A DNA stretch of 64,000 nucleotides from Pseudomonas iranensis (GCF_014268585.2 NZ_CP077092.1:4625501-4689500), one strand, 5' to 3'. Positions 31,821 through 40,553 are shown, counted from the first letter of the stretch. Program-made: numbers and translations. The notes: generated by a model not told the origin, from the sequence alone.

Positions 31821-34268
31821 ATGCTGTTGTTGTGGATACTGGTTTTGATCGTCGGCGTGGCGTATCTCGCCCATCGACGCATCGCCCCGCTGCCCGCGTT
31901 GGGCATCGTGGCGGCCTATCTGGTCGCCATGGGGATTTTCAGTCACGCGCCGGGCTGGCTGCTGTTTGTCTTCTGGGTCCTGTTGGCGGTGGTCGCCGCG
32001 CCATTGTTGTTGCCTGACCTGCGTCGCAAACACTTCACCGCGCCGCTGTTCAACTGGTTCCAGAAAACCCTGCCACCGATGTCGCAGACCGAACGCGACG
32101 CGATCGATGCCGGCACCGTGTGGTGGGACGGCGAGCTGTTCAGCGGCCGTCCGGACTGGGACAAACTGCTGTCCTATCCCAAGGTGCAACTGACTGAAGA
32201 AGAACAGGCGTTCATCGATGGCCCGACCGAAGAACTCTGCGCGATGGTCAGCGACTGGCAGATCGGCCAGTCCATGGACCTGCCGCCCGAGGCCTGGACG
32301 CACATCAAGGAACATGGCTTTTTCGCCCTGATCATTCCCAAGGAATACGGCGGCAAAGGCTTCTCGGCCTACGCTCACTCACAAGTGGCAATGAAACTGG
32401 CGACGCGCAGCGGTGACCTCGCCTCTACCGTGATGGTCCCGAACTCCCTCGGCCCGGCCGAATTGCTGCTGCATTACGGCACCGATGAACAACGTAATCA
32501 CTACCTGCCGCGCCTGGCGCGTGGCGACGATATCCCGTGCTTCGCCCTCACCGGCCCGCTGGCCGGTTCCGACGCCGGCGCGATGCCCGACACCGGGATC
32601 ATCTGCAAAGGCCAGTGGGAAGGTGAAGAAGTCATCGGCCTGCGCCTGAACTGGGAAAAGCGCTACATCACCCTCGGCCCGGTCGCTACCCTGCTTGGCC
32701 TGGCATTCAAGGCTTATGACCCGGATCACCTGCTCGGTGAGGAAGAGGACCTCGGCATCAGTCTGGCGCTGATCCCGACCGATACCGCAGGAGTGGAAAT
32801 CGGTCGTCGACACCTGCCGCTGGGCGCCGCGTTCATGAACGGCCCGAACTCCGGCAAGGACGTGTTCATTCCGCTTGACTACCTCATCGGTGGTCAGGAA
32901 ATGCTCGGCAAGGGCTGGATGATGCTGATGAACTGCCTGTCAGTCGGGCGTTCGATCTCGCTGCCAGCCGTCGGTACCGGTGCGGCCAAGTTCACCAGTC
33001 TGGTCACCGGCCAGTACGCGCAGATTCGCGAGCAATTCAATGTACCGCTGTCCGCGTTCGAAGGCATTCAGGAAGCCATGGCGCGCATCGGCGGTAACGC
33101 GTGGATGATGGACGCCGCCCGCATGCTCACCGCCAACGCGGTGGACCTGGGGGAAAAACCCTCGGTGCTGTCGGCGATCCTCAAATACCACCTCACCGAA
33201 CGCGGCCGCGAATGCATCAGCCACGCCATGGATGTGCATGGTGGTAAAGCGATCATCATGGGGCCGAACAACTACCTGGGCCGCAGCTGGAACGGCGCGC
33301 CGATCTTCATCACCGTCGAAGGCGCGAACATCCTGTCGCGCAACCTGATGATCTTCGGTCAGGGCGCGATCCGCTGCCATCCATTCGTACTCAAGGAAAT
33401 GGCCCTGGCCGGACGCGAGGACAAGGATCAGGCGCTCAAGGAATTCGACGGCCTGCTGCTCAAGCACATCGGTTTTGCCGTGAGCAACGCGGCCAGCACA
33501 CTGGTGCTGAACCTCGGCCTTGGTCACTTCGAACATGCGCCGGGCGACAGGATCAGTCAGGGCTACTTCCGCGCGCTGAACCGTCAGGCCGCCGCATTCG
33601 CCATGCTCGCCGACTTCAGCATGATGCTCCTGGGCGGCGAACTGAAACGCCGCGAACGTCTGTCGGCTCGCCTTGGCGATGTACTGAGCAACCTGTATCT
33701 GGCCTCCGCCGCGCTCAAGCGTTATCACGACCTGGATTCGCCGGCGTACATGGAGCCGCTGTTCCGCTGGGCCATGGAAGAAAGCCTCGGCCAGTCGGAG
33801 CGTGCGCTGGATGAACTGCTGAGCAACTTCCCGAACAAAGTCTTCGGCTGCCTGCTGCGGGTCATCGTCTTCCCGTTCGGTCGCCGTCACAAAGGCCCAT
33901 CGGACAAACTCGGCGCCGAAGTCGCTGCGGTCATCGGTCGCGCCAAAGGCGATCCGGCGCTGGAAGAACTGCTCGCCGGCTGCTACCGCCCGCAATCGGC
34001 GGACGATGCCGTGGGCGCGCTGCAACACGCCAGCGACCTGCTTAACGCCGCGCAACCAATGCACAAAAAACTGCACACCGCACTGAAGAGCGGCCAGGTC
34101 AAACCGGCAGCCGGCGAACACGCCATCGATGCCGCGCTGGAAGCCGGCGTACTGCAAGCCGTCGAAGCGCAAAGCCTGCGCGACGCCGAAGCGGCCCGCC
34201 GCAAGGTGATCGACGTCGATGATTTTGCCAAAGAGGAACTGACCCAGGCAGCGGGCAAAGTCCGCTGA
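31821..34268 (+). CDS. fadE: Acyl-CoA dehydrogenase, FadE type
   Basis: FAD-dependent first step of fatty-acid beta-oxidation. The 815-residue length and three hydrophobic N-terminal segments (about residues 2-65) are those of the membrane-associated gammaproteobacterial FadE, larger than ordinary acyl-CoA dehydrogenases. The central ALTGPLAGSDAGAMPD and VDGGKAI-like (MDVHGGKAIIMGPNNYLGR) segments bind FAD and substrate. GGAGG lies 9 bases before the ATG at 31821. An imperfect AAACC-N6-GGTTT inverted repeat is upstream (31709-31724), but it does not fit the PsrA fatty-acid regulator's site. Confidence 0.94.
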   Translation: MLLLWILVLIVGVAYLAHRRIAPLPALGIVAAYLVAMGIFSHAPGWLLFVFWVLLAVVAAPLLLPDLRRKHFTAPLFNWFQKTLPPMSQTERDAIDAGTVWWDGELFSGRPDWDKLLSYPKVQLTEEEQAFIDGPTEELCAMVSDWQIGQSMDLPPEAWTHIKEHGFFALIIPKEYGGKGFSAYAHSQVAMKLATRSGDLASTVMVPNSLGPAELLLHYGTDEQRNHYLPRLARGDDIPCFALTGPLAGSDAGAMPDTGIICKGQWEGEEVIGLRLNWEKRYITLGPVATLLGLAFKAYDPDHLLGEEEDLGISLALIPTDTAGVEIGRRHLPLGAAFMNGPNSGKDVFIPLDYLIGGQEMLGKGWMMLMNCLSVGRSISLPAVGTGAAKFTSLVTGQYAQIREQFNVPLSAFEGIQEAMARIGGNAWMMDAARMLTANAVDLGEKPSVLSAILKYHLTERGRECISHAMDVHGGKAIIMGPNNYLGRSWNGAPIFITVEGANILSRNLMIFGQGAIRCHPFVLKEMALAGREDKDQALKEFDGLLLKHIGFAVSNAASTLVLNLGLGHFEHAPGDRISQGYFRALNRQAAAFAMLADFSMMLLGGELKRRERLSARLGDVLSNLYLASAALKRYHDLDSPAYMEPLFRWAMEESLGQSERALDELLSNFPNKVFGCLLRVIVFPFGRRHKGPSDKLGAEVAAVIGRAKGDPALEELLAGCYRPQSADDAVGALQHASDLLNAAQPMHKKLHTALKSGQVKPAAGEHAIDAALEAGVLQAVEAQSLRDAEAARRKVIDVDDFAKEELTQAAGKVR

Positions 34269-34341
34269 TCCCGGTTTATGTGAAAAAACGGCGCGAGGGC
34301 TTTATACTCCCGCGCCCGTTTTGCTCTTGAGGACTTATCTC

Positions 34342-34749
34342 GTGTCCAACGTCGTTGCCGATCATCTCGTGTTGCTCGACCACCTGCGCAGTATCCTGGT
34401 CGCCGTAGGTGAGGCCGAACAAGTGCCCGAAGAAAGCCATGCCCTGTTCCTCGAGCGCTTCGACGAACTGCTGGCCTCCCTGCCGATCGACCCTATCGAA
34501 AGCCAATACCTGGGCCAGGACATCCTCACCCAAGTCATCAGCCGCTACCCGCAAATCGCCCACCTGATCCCGCGCGACCTGCTGTGGTTCTTCGCCGGCG
34601 ACTGCCTGCACTACCTCTCCGACGAAGAAATCGACCTGTACCAGGCCCTCGAAGAACGCCGCTACGAAGCCGAACAGAACGATGAACCGTTCGACTGGAA
34701 CCAGGAAAAACAACTGCTGGCCATGTCTGCGCAGGACAGCAAGCACTGA
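34342..34749 (+). CDS. Small acidic protein downstream of fadE (PA2817-like)
   Basis: A 135-residue acidic cytoplasmic protein, no membrane segment or signal. It recalls the P. aeruginosa PA2817 family, which also lies near a fadE-type gene; function unknown. I chose the GTG at 34342 (VSNVVADH), with GAGGA 8 bases upstream, over the TTG at 34321. It is 73 bases after fadE with no terminator between, though a TATACT at 34302 may give a separate start. A strong terminator follows. Confidence 0.8.
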   Translation: MSNVVADHLVLLDHLRSILVAVGEAEQVPEESHALFLERFDELLASLPIDPIESQYLGQDILTQVISRYPQIAHLIPRDLLWFFAGDCLHYLSDEEIDLYQALEERRYEAEQNDEPFDWNQEKQLLAMSAQDSKH

Positions 34750-34765
34750 TTTTTCAAACGGTAAT

Positions 34766-34805
34766 GAAAAGGCCCGCACTGGTGATTCCATGCGGGCCTT
34801 TTTTT
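34766..34805 (+). terminator. Terminator after fadE unit
   Basis: AAAAGGCCCGCA / TGCGGGCCTTTTTTT with a 12-base loop, about 17 bases after the stop. Confidence 0.92.
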
Positions 34806-34817
34806 CAAGATCAAAAG

Positions 34818-34975
34818 CCCCTCACCTAGCCCTCTCCCGGAGGGAGAGGGGACTGACCGAGGTGTTTGGGCGAGTTACGTCGATGTGAAAGTCCGAGTTG
34901 AACTCAGGATTTGAAAAGCCCACAAATCAGCTCCCTCTCCTCGGGGAGAGGGCTGGGCGGGCGGCGTTCCGATGA
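34818..34975. repeat. Inverted repeat pair, CCCTCTCCC-type palindromes
   Basis: Two palindromic blocks: CCCCTCACCTAGCCCTCTCC... (34818-34851) and CTCCCTCTCCTCGGGGAGAG... (34932-34968), in opposed orientation, with about 80 bases between. The same family recurs at 57971-58130. It differs in sequence from the GGGAGCGAGCCTGCTCGC REP family and is probably a second REPIN class. No gene is supported in 34806-35390. Confidence 0.75.
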
Positions 34976-35017
34976 GGGGCGAATCCAACACAGATCCAAA
35001 GCAGACCACACGCTTTT

Positions 35018-35374
35018 CACCACTCAAAACAATGAGCGCAAGCTCGAGTACCGCTTTTGATCTTGATCCACCGGCGACGTCGGAAGGCTGAGTGGAGGGA
35101 TTGATCCGGGCGTGGGAGCGCAGCGACCGTACGACGCAGTCGTACACAGCGGAAGGAGGTGCAGCGAAGCAAACCGGAGCCGCTGCGCCCGGATCAGTCC
35201 CGGAGCGAAGGAACCCGAGCCTGCGAGGGCCGAACGTAGGAGCAAGCGTTTTGGTTACTTTTTGGCGTCTGAAAAAGTGACTCGCCGTAAGGGCGAAACC
35301 GCCAGAAGCAACACCCGCAGAAACGGATATTCACCCAAAACCCCAAGAACCTGGTCGGCCCCAAGGCCGCCAAG
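35018..35374. repeat. Dispersed ~355-bp structured element, copy 1
   Basis: Closely matches 53796-54148 along its length; its last 50 bases also match 43906-43954. Inside are hairpins at 35129-35145 (GTACGAC-GCA-GTCGTAC), 35257-35278 (ACTTTTT ... AAAAAGT) and 35282-35296 (TCGCC-GTAAG-GGCGA), long arms GATCCGGGCG / CGCCCGGATC at 35103-35112 and 35186-35195, and a terminal GGCC-rich hairpin. In copy 2 these stems differ by compensatory changes. It ends 16 bases before the stop codon end of the LysR gene. Open frames across it are not conserved in frame between copies and are treated as artefacts. Confidence 0.85.
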
Positions 35375-35390
35375 TCCCACCAAAAAAACC

Positions 35391-36389
35391 TCAAAGCAAC
35401 CCCTCACTCTCCGGCAGCTCATACGCCACAGCCAAATTGCCCCCGCCCACCGACTTCCCGGGCCTACCCAACGTCGGCTCCTTCTGCAAACACTCCACCA
35501 GATAATCAATAAACACCCGCAACTTCGGCGGCAGATAACGCGTCGGCGAATGCAGCAACCACAACCCACCATGATAGGAAGCAAGAAACGTCCAGTCCGG
35601 CAACACCTGCACAATCAACTTCTGCTCCAACGCGTAACGCGCCGTGAAATACGGCAGACTGCCAATGCCGATGTGCTGCAACACCGCCCCCAAGCGCACG
35701 CCCGTGTGATTGGCGGCATAACGCCCACGCACCCCGACCGTCACCGCCTTAGTGCCCTTCTTGAACTTCCAGCGTGCATCGCTCGGCGTTTCGCCCAGAT
35801 AAATACAACTGTGATTGAGCAAATCGTGAGGATGCGTCGGCGTGCCATGTTCCGCCAGGTATTGCGGCGTGGCGCAAAGCAAATGATCGATGGTCAGCAA
35901 CTGCCGCCCGACCAGACCGGCCGGTGGACGATCAGTGATGCGAATCGCCAGATCGACATGATCATCGATCAGATCGACCTGACGATCTTCCAGCAACAAC
36001 TCGACATCAACCTTGGGATAGCGGCGCAGAAACTCCGGCATGTGCGGATGAATCACAAAGCGCCCCACCGCTTTCGGCACACTGACCCGCACCAGACCTT
36101 CGGCTTCGTGGGTGAACTGGCCGCTGATTTCCATCACCGACCTGGCCGCGCTGACCATTTCCTGGCAGCGCTTGAACACCTCTTCACCGCCATCGCTCAA
36201 GCGCAGTTTGCGTGTGGTGCGTTGCAGCAAGCGCGTGGCCAACGCCTTTTCCAAGCGGGAAATACTGCGGCTGACCGCCGAGGGTGAGGAACCCATCTGC
36301 CGCGCCGCTTCGGAGAAGCTGCCGGTCTCGACAACCTTGACGAAAATCGCCATTTCACCCAACAGCGGCAGCGGAAGATTGATGCTCAC
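35391..36389 (-). CDS. LysR-family transcriptional regulator
   Basis: A 332-residue DNA-binding regulator: winged helix-turn-helix at about 10-70 (SFSEAARQMGSSPSAVSRSISRLE) and a LysR substrate-binding domain. The closest look is to the CrgA/DmlR-like subgroup. The start is taken at the GTG at 36389, with AGGA 9 bases upstream; a TTG three codons earlier is possible. It is divergent from the AlaX-oxygenase-LysE genes, 90 bases away, so it likely regulates them and itself from the shared region. Confidence 0.92.
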   Translation of the reverse strand: MSINLPLPLLGEMAIFVKVVETGSFSEAARQMGSSPSAVSRSISRLEKALATRLLQRTTRKLRLSDGGEEVFKRCQEMVSAARSVMEISGQFTHEAEGLVRVSVPKAVGRFVIHPHMPEFLRRYPKVDVELLLEDRQVDLIDDHVDLAIRITDRPPAGLVGRQLLTIDHLLCATPQYLAEHGTPTHPHDLLNHSCIYLGETPSDARWKFKKGTKAVTVGVRGRYAANHTGVRLGAVLQHIGIGSLPYFTARYALEQKLIVQVLPDWTFLASYHGGLWLLHSPTRYLPPKLRVFIDYLVECLQKEPTLGRPGKSVGGGNLAVAYELPESEGLL

Positions 36390-36478
36390 AACGCACAAGT
36401 CCTTTGATGTTCGAACGGATTATCACGTTATTGCACGATTCATATAATAAAAACAGAACTTCGATCAGGGCATGGAAT

Positions 36479-37105
36479 ATGACGCTTCGCCTGTTTTTTC
36501 ACAGTGACGACCTCAAGGCGAATGTCGAAGTCCTCGACTGCACACCCCACGAGAACGAATTCGCCGTAGTGCTGCGCGCTACCCTGTTTCACCCCCAGGG
36601 CGGCGGTCAGCCTTGCGACACCGGCTGGATCGGTGAAAGCCGGGTGTCGCGCGTGGTGCAGGAACCTGAGCGCATTGTGCATTTCGTCGACCGCCCGCTG
36701 CCGCTGGGCATGACCGCTATCCGCATCGATGAAGAGCGCCGCCGCTTCAACACACGCATGCACTCGGCCGGGCACCTGATCGGTCATTTCATTCAGGCCA
36801 TGGGCTGGATGCCGATCAAGGCGCACCACTGGCCGGACGAAGGCCGGGTGCAATTCAAACCGGGCGATGGCGCAGAAGAAGTCGATGCGCCAACCGTGCA
36901 AACCGGTATCGAGCAGTGGATCGAACACGATTTGCCGCGTCTGACTTCACTGCGCGAGGGCGCGCGGGAAATCAGTTTCGGTGAGCTGCCAGCCTATGGC
37001 TGCGGTGGCACCCACGTACGCAGCCTGAAGGATCTGGGCACAGTCACGATCGCGTCCCTTTCGCAGAAGAAAGGCACGCTGTCCGTCCACTACAGCGTGG
37101 ATTGA
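36479..37105 (+). CDS. AlaX-type alanyl-tRNA editing domain protein
   Basis: A stand-alone relative of the AlaRS editing domain, 208 residues. Such proteins hydrolyse mischarged aminoacyl-tRNA in trans. All four zinc/catalytic ligands are present: H95 and H99 in HSAGH, C175 and H179 in CGGTH, plus the GGGQP loop at 41-45. The ATG at 36479 has GGA a few bases before it. It heads a plus-strand run with a 2OG oxygenase and a LysE exporter and is divergent from the LysR gene, suggesting that it protects the cell from misincorporation of an unusual amino acid. That role is inferred. Confidence 0.88.
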   Translation: MTLRLFFHSDDLKANVEVLDCTPHENEFAVVLRATLFHPQGGGQPCDTGWIGESRVSRVVQEPERIVHFVDRPLPLGMTAIRIDEERRRFNTRMHSAGHLIGHFIQAMGWMPIKAHHWPDEGRVQFKPGDGAEEVDAPTVQTGIEQWIEHDLPRLTSLREGAREISFGELPAYGCGGTHVRSLKDLGTVTIASLSQKKGTLSVHYSVD

Positions 37106-37111
37106 GCATTT

Positions 37112-37166
37112 CGGACGTTGCCGTCGCGCAACGTCCGACGCCGGGGAACCGCACTCGCCGGTTCCG
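37112..37166 (+). promoter_or_regulatory. Two tandem hairpins between editing and oxygenase genes
   Basis: CGGACGTTG ... CAACGTCCG (37112-37137, 9-bp stem, 8-base loop) is followed by GGAACC ... GGTTCC (37145-37165, 6-bp stem). Neither has a T-run, so they are not classical terminators; they sit just before the oxygenase start at 37181. Processing, attenuation or translational control is possible. Confidence 0.5.
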
Positions 37167-37180
37167 TTGACTATCGATAG

Positions 37181-37966
37181 ATGGACCTAAAACAAATGAT
37201 GCTAGACGTCGAGCGTCTCGATGAGACGTGCATAAAAAAACTGGCCAACGAAGAAGTCCTCGCCATCCGCGTCAAACGCTTTCTCCCCGAGCCGCTGGCG
37301 ATCGAGATCGGCGACAAGATCCTCGCCCCGGGCTTTGAAGGCTACATCAACGCGCCGAGTATCGGCCGCATCGGCATGGCCTTCTACGAGGCGGAAAACC
37401 AGCCGCTGCTGATCGAGGATTACTTCGAACGCGCCACCCGCAACATCGACGAACTGCGCCAGCGCTGCGCGCCGTACTCCTCGCCAATCGACACCCTGCG
37501 CTGCATGCTCGACGAGTCCTGGCCCGCCGGCGCGCATCTGGAAAATCTTTACGGGCGCAAGATGTATGTCGGCTTGTCGCGCGTGGTCAAACCCGGCGTG
37601 TGCTTTCTTGCCCATCACGACATCTTCGCCAAAGACGCCCCGGACAGTTTTCAGGCGCGCAGTCTCGAGGCGCAATTTGCCTGCAACGTCTACCTGAACA
37701 TGCCAACCGAGGGTGGCGCCTTGCAGATGTGGAATGACCACATCACCCCGGATCAATTCGACGAAATGCGCGGCGACAGTTATGGCATCGAGCCGTCACT
37801 GCTGGGGCCGCCCGCCCTCGAAGTACGACCGCAGCCCGGCGATTTCATCATGTTCAATTCGCGGCGCATGCACTCGGTAACCCCGGGCGTGGCCGACCCG
37901 CGTTTGAGCCTGTCGTTCTTTGTCGGCTATCGCGGCAATGCCTCCCCTCTGACTTTCTGGAGCTGA
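37181..37966 (+). CDS. Fe(II)/2-oxoglutarate-dependent oxygenase, likely amino-acid hydroxylase
   Basis: A 261-residue double-stranded beta-helix oxygenase. The iron triad reads H145-x-D147 (AHHDIF) and H231 (RRMHSV), and R241 would bind 2-oxoglutarate. The conserved QFACNVYLNMP and GGALQMWND strands fit the family that includes free-amino-acid hydroxylases and the radical halogenases such as BesD. Halogenases replace the Asp by Gly; the Asp here predicts hydroxylation. Start at 37181 is likely; ATG codons at 37196 and 37199 are alternatives since no good Shine-Dalgarno is seen. One base separates it from lysE. Substrate unknown. Confidence 0.85.
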   Translation: MDLKQMMLDVERLDETCIKKLANEEVLAIRVKRFLPEPLAIEIGDKILAPGFEGYINAPSIGRIGMAFYEAENQPLLIEDYFERATRNIDELRQRCAPYSSPIDTLRCMLDESWPAGAHLENLYGRKMYVGLSRVVKPGVCFLAHHDIFAKDAPDSFQARSLEAQFACNVYLNMPTEGGALQMWNDHITPDQFDEMRGDSYGIEPSLLGPPALEVRPQPGDFIMFNSRRMHSVTPGVADPRLSLSFFVGYRGNASPLTFWS

Positions 37967-37967
37967 C

Positions 37968-38606
37968 ATGCTTTCCAACTACCTGGGCGAATTTCTCGCA
38001 TTGGCCACGATCCACTTTCTCGCCGTGGTTGCACCCGGTCCGGACTTCGCCGTGACCATCCGCCAGAGCGTGCGCTTCGGCCGCCTCGTCGGCATCTGCA
38101 CTGCGCTGGGCATCGGCGCGGGGATTTCCGTGCACGTGCTGTATACCCTGCTCGGCGTCGGCGCCCTGATGCACACCACGCCGTGGCTGCTGACTGTGGC
38201 CAAAGTGGTGGGCGGGGCGTACATCCTCTATCTGGGCGTCAGCCTGATCCGCAGCAAACCGAAGAGCAGCGTCGAAGGCGAAAAGACCGCCGATGAGCCG
38301 CTGGTTGAACAACCACTGTTCAAGGCATTCAGCACCGGTTTTCTGACCAACGCGACCAACCCCAAGGCCACGCTGTTTTTCCTGGCCATCTTCACCACGA
38401 TCATCAGCGCCAGCACACCGCTGCAGATTCAGGCGCTCTATGGATTGTGGATGTGCTTCGTCAACGCGCTGTGGTTTGTGATCGTCGCGCTGTTCTTCTC
38501 CAGCAACAAAGTGCGCCTGCTGTTCATGCGCCTCGGACATTGGTTCGAGCGCAGCATGGGCGTCATTCTGATTCTGTTCGCCGGACGCCTGATGCTGTCG
38601 ATGTAA
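37968..38606 (+). CDS. LysE/RhtB-family amino-acid exporter
   Basis: A 212-residue inner-membrane protein with about six helices and the family motif VVAPGPDFAVTIRQSVRFGR near residues 20-40. LysE/RhtB proteins export amino acids or their derivatives. Only 1 base follows the oxygenase stop, with GGAG before the ATG, so the two genes are tightly coupled. The product of the oxygenase is the natural candidate substrate. A terminator follows. Confidence 0.92.
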   Translation: MLSNYLGEFLALATIHFLAVVAPGPDFAVTIRQSVRFGRLVGICTALGIGAGISVHVLYTLLGVGALMHTTPWLLTVAKVVGGAYILYLGVSLIRSKPKSSVEGEKTADEPLVEQPLFKAFSTGFLTNATNPKATLFFLAIFTTIISASTPLQIQALYGLWMCFVNALWFVIVALFFSSNKVRLLFMRLGHWFERSMGVILILFAGRLMLSM

Positions 38607-38612
38607 CTCGCA

Positions 38613-38648
38613 CAAAAAAGTCCCGGTATCAGTTACCGGGACTTTTTC
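38613..38648 (+). terminator. Terminator after lysE-like gene
   Basis: AAAAAAGTCCCGGTA / TACCGGGACTTTTT with a 5-base loop. It closes the AlaX-oxygenase-LysE unit. Confidence 0.92.
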
Positions 38649-38792
38649 ATTTGTGCGCCTCTTTTGCATTTCTGTGCGACAGATCAAGTTTGTGACTCCC
38701 TCTTCACCTGCTCATGGTGGTAGGTTGCAAAATGTTTCTGCCGCAAGCGTCAGACATATTTTCCCAATCTCTAGCAAAGGAATGCCTGTTAC

Positions 38793-40532
38793 ATGGTCTT
38801 TTCCCTGAAAAAACTGGCCGCTGCCACGCTCGTCATGGCCAGCCTCACAGCGTTCACCAGCGCCGCACAAGCCAACATCACTGCCGAGCAAAGCGCGGCA
38901 ATCCTGAAATCCTTCGACGGCAAGAGCTTGACGGATTTCCGCAGCTTCCTTGGCAGCCTGGCGCAAAGCAATCTGGCCAAGACGGATAAGCTCAACCCCT
39001 CCATCAGCGCCTTCCTCGACAACAAGACTCTGAACGCCGAACAGCAGAATGAAATTCACCGTCTGCTGGGCATTTATACCCGCGTGAAATATGGCAAGGC
39101 CGCGCTGGAAACCCTGCGCCAACTCGTCGAGATCCCGACCTTCCGCAAGGACGGCGTAGAGCAACACGACAACCCGGAATTCATCAAGATTGCCGGCGAG
39201 ATCCAGAAACTCGCCGAATCCTTCGGTTTGAAATTCCGCAATGTCGATAACCGTGTCTACGAAATTTCTCTGGACGGCAAAGGCGACGAAGTCGTCGGCA
39301 TTCATGCCCACGCCGATGTGGTGCCGGTGACGCCGGAAAACTGGGTGCTGAAGGACGGCACCAAACTCGACCCGTTCAAAGTCACGCTGATTGGCGATCG
39401 CATGTACGGTCGCGGCACCGAGGATGACAAGAACGCTATCGTCGTGGCGCTGTACGCCATGAAAGTGATCAAGGACGAGAAACTGCCACTGGCGCGTAAC
39501 TTCAAGTTGCTGGTCGACACCACTGAAGAAACCAGCGGCGATGCCATTCCTTATTACTTCGAACGCAACCCGACGCCGAACTACAACATGGCGCTGGACG
39601 GCGGTTATCCGGTGGTGATCGCCGAAAAAGGTTACGGCACCGTCATGGCCAACTTTGCCAAACGCAAAGGTGAAGGCAACGGTGCGGAAATCATTTCGAT
39701 GACCGGCGGCAAAGCGACCAACCAGATTCCGTCCGCTTCGGTGGTCACACTGGTAACCGACAAGCCAGCCGAGCTCGCCGCCAGTCTGCAAAAAGCCGGC
39801 GACGCTTATGCCAAGGCCAACGGCGGCGATTTCGAAGTCGCGGCAAAGGTTGATGGCAAAGACGTCAAACTGACCGTGACGGGGGTTTCTGCGCACTCCT
39901 CCGAACCAGAGTCCGGCGTCAACCCGGTCGCGCGGATGCTGAGCTTCATCAACAGCCTGGACGGCAAAGTCGCGCTCAAGCACAACCAGTTCACCGATGC
40001 CGCGCGTTATGCCGATGACAACTGGGGCCTGGACTACCTGGGCAAAAAACTCGGCGTGGGCTTCTCCGACTCGTTCATGGGGCCACTGACCACCTCGCTG
40101 ACCTACGTCGGTGAGGATGACAAAACCTTCAAACTGGCGGTGAATCTGCGCGTACCGAAGGGCAAGTCTCCGGAAAAGCTCAAGGCTGAGATCGCCGAAA
40201 AGCTGGACGCCTGGAGCAAGAAGACTCATGTCGCTGTAGCGTTCGACTATTCCGTGGCCGAACCGATGTATCGCAACCCAGAAGGTGAATGGGTCAAGGC
40301 GCTGCTTGCCGTAGCCAGCGAAAACCTCGGCATGAAGTCGGAATTCGGTACTTCCGCTGGTGCGACGTCGGTTCACGAATTGCCGAACGGCGTGCAATTC
40401 GGCCTGGCGCGACCTGAGGCCAAATACACCGGCCACACCGATGGCGAATTCAAGACCGTCGATCAGTTCCTGCTGGATCTGCAGATCGTCACGGAAATGA
40501 TGGGGCGTGTCGGGCAGTTGCCGAAGCTTTGA
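38793..40532 (+). CDS. Secreted M20 dipeptidase (PepV-like)
   Basis: A 579-residue zinc peptidase of family M20 with a clear signal peptide (MVFSLKKLAAATLVMASL..., cut after SAAQA), so periplasmic. Metal ligands are in GIHAHADVVP, the GRGTEDDKN loop (bridging Asp) and TEETSGD (catalytic Glu pair); the central domain is the dimerisation lid. PepV-type enzymes cut dipeptides with an unblocked N-terminus. It stands alone between the LysE terminator and a shared bidirectional terminator. Confidence 0.92.
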   Translation: MVFSLKKLAAATLVMASLTAFTSAAQANITAEQSAAILKSFDGKSLTDFRSFLGSLAQSNLAKTDKLNPSISAFLDNKTLNAEQQNEIHRLLGIYTRVKYGKAALETLRQLVEIPTFRKDGVEQHDNPEFIKIAGEIQKLAESFGLKFRNVDNRVYEISLDGKGDEVVGIHAHADVVPVTPENWVLKDGTKLDPFKVTLIGDRMYGRGTEDDKNAIVVALYAMKVIKDEKLPLARNFKLLVDTTEETSGDAIPYYFERNPTPNYNMALDGGYPVVIAEKGYGTVMANFAKRKGEGNGAEIISMTGGKATNQIPSASVVTLVTDKPAELAASLQKAGDAYAKANGGDFEVAAKVDGKDVKLTVTGVSAHSSEPESGVNPVARMLSFINSLDGKVALKHNQFTDAARYADDNWGLDYLGKKLGVGFSDSFMGPLTTSLTYVGEDDKTFKLAVNLRVPKGKSPEKLKAEIAEKLDAWSKKTHVAVAFDYSVAEPMYRNPEGEWVKALLAVASENLGMKSEFGTSAGATSVHELPNGVQFGLARPEAKYTGHTDGEFKTVDQFLLDLQIVTEMMGRVGQLPKL

Positions 40533-40553
40533 ATATCGGTTCAACCCGGTGGT

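Noticed and set aside
35112..36287. A 391-codon plus-strand frame over the dispersed element and opposite the LysR gene
   Set aside because: Its first part is repeat DNA and the rest is antisense to a clear LysR gene; the frame is not kept between the element's two copies.
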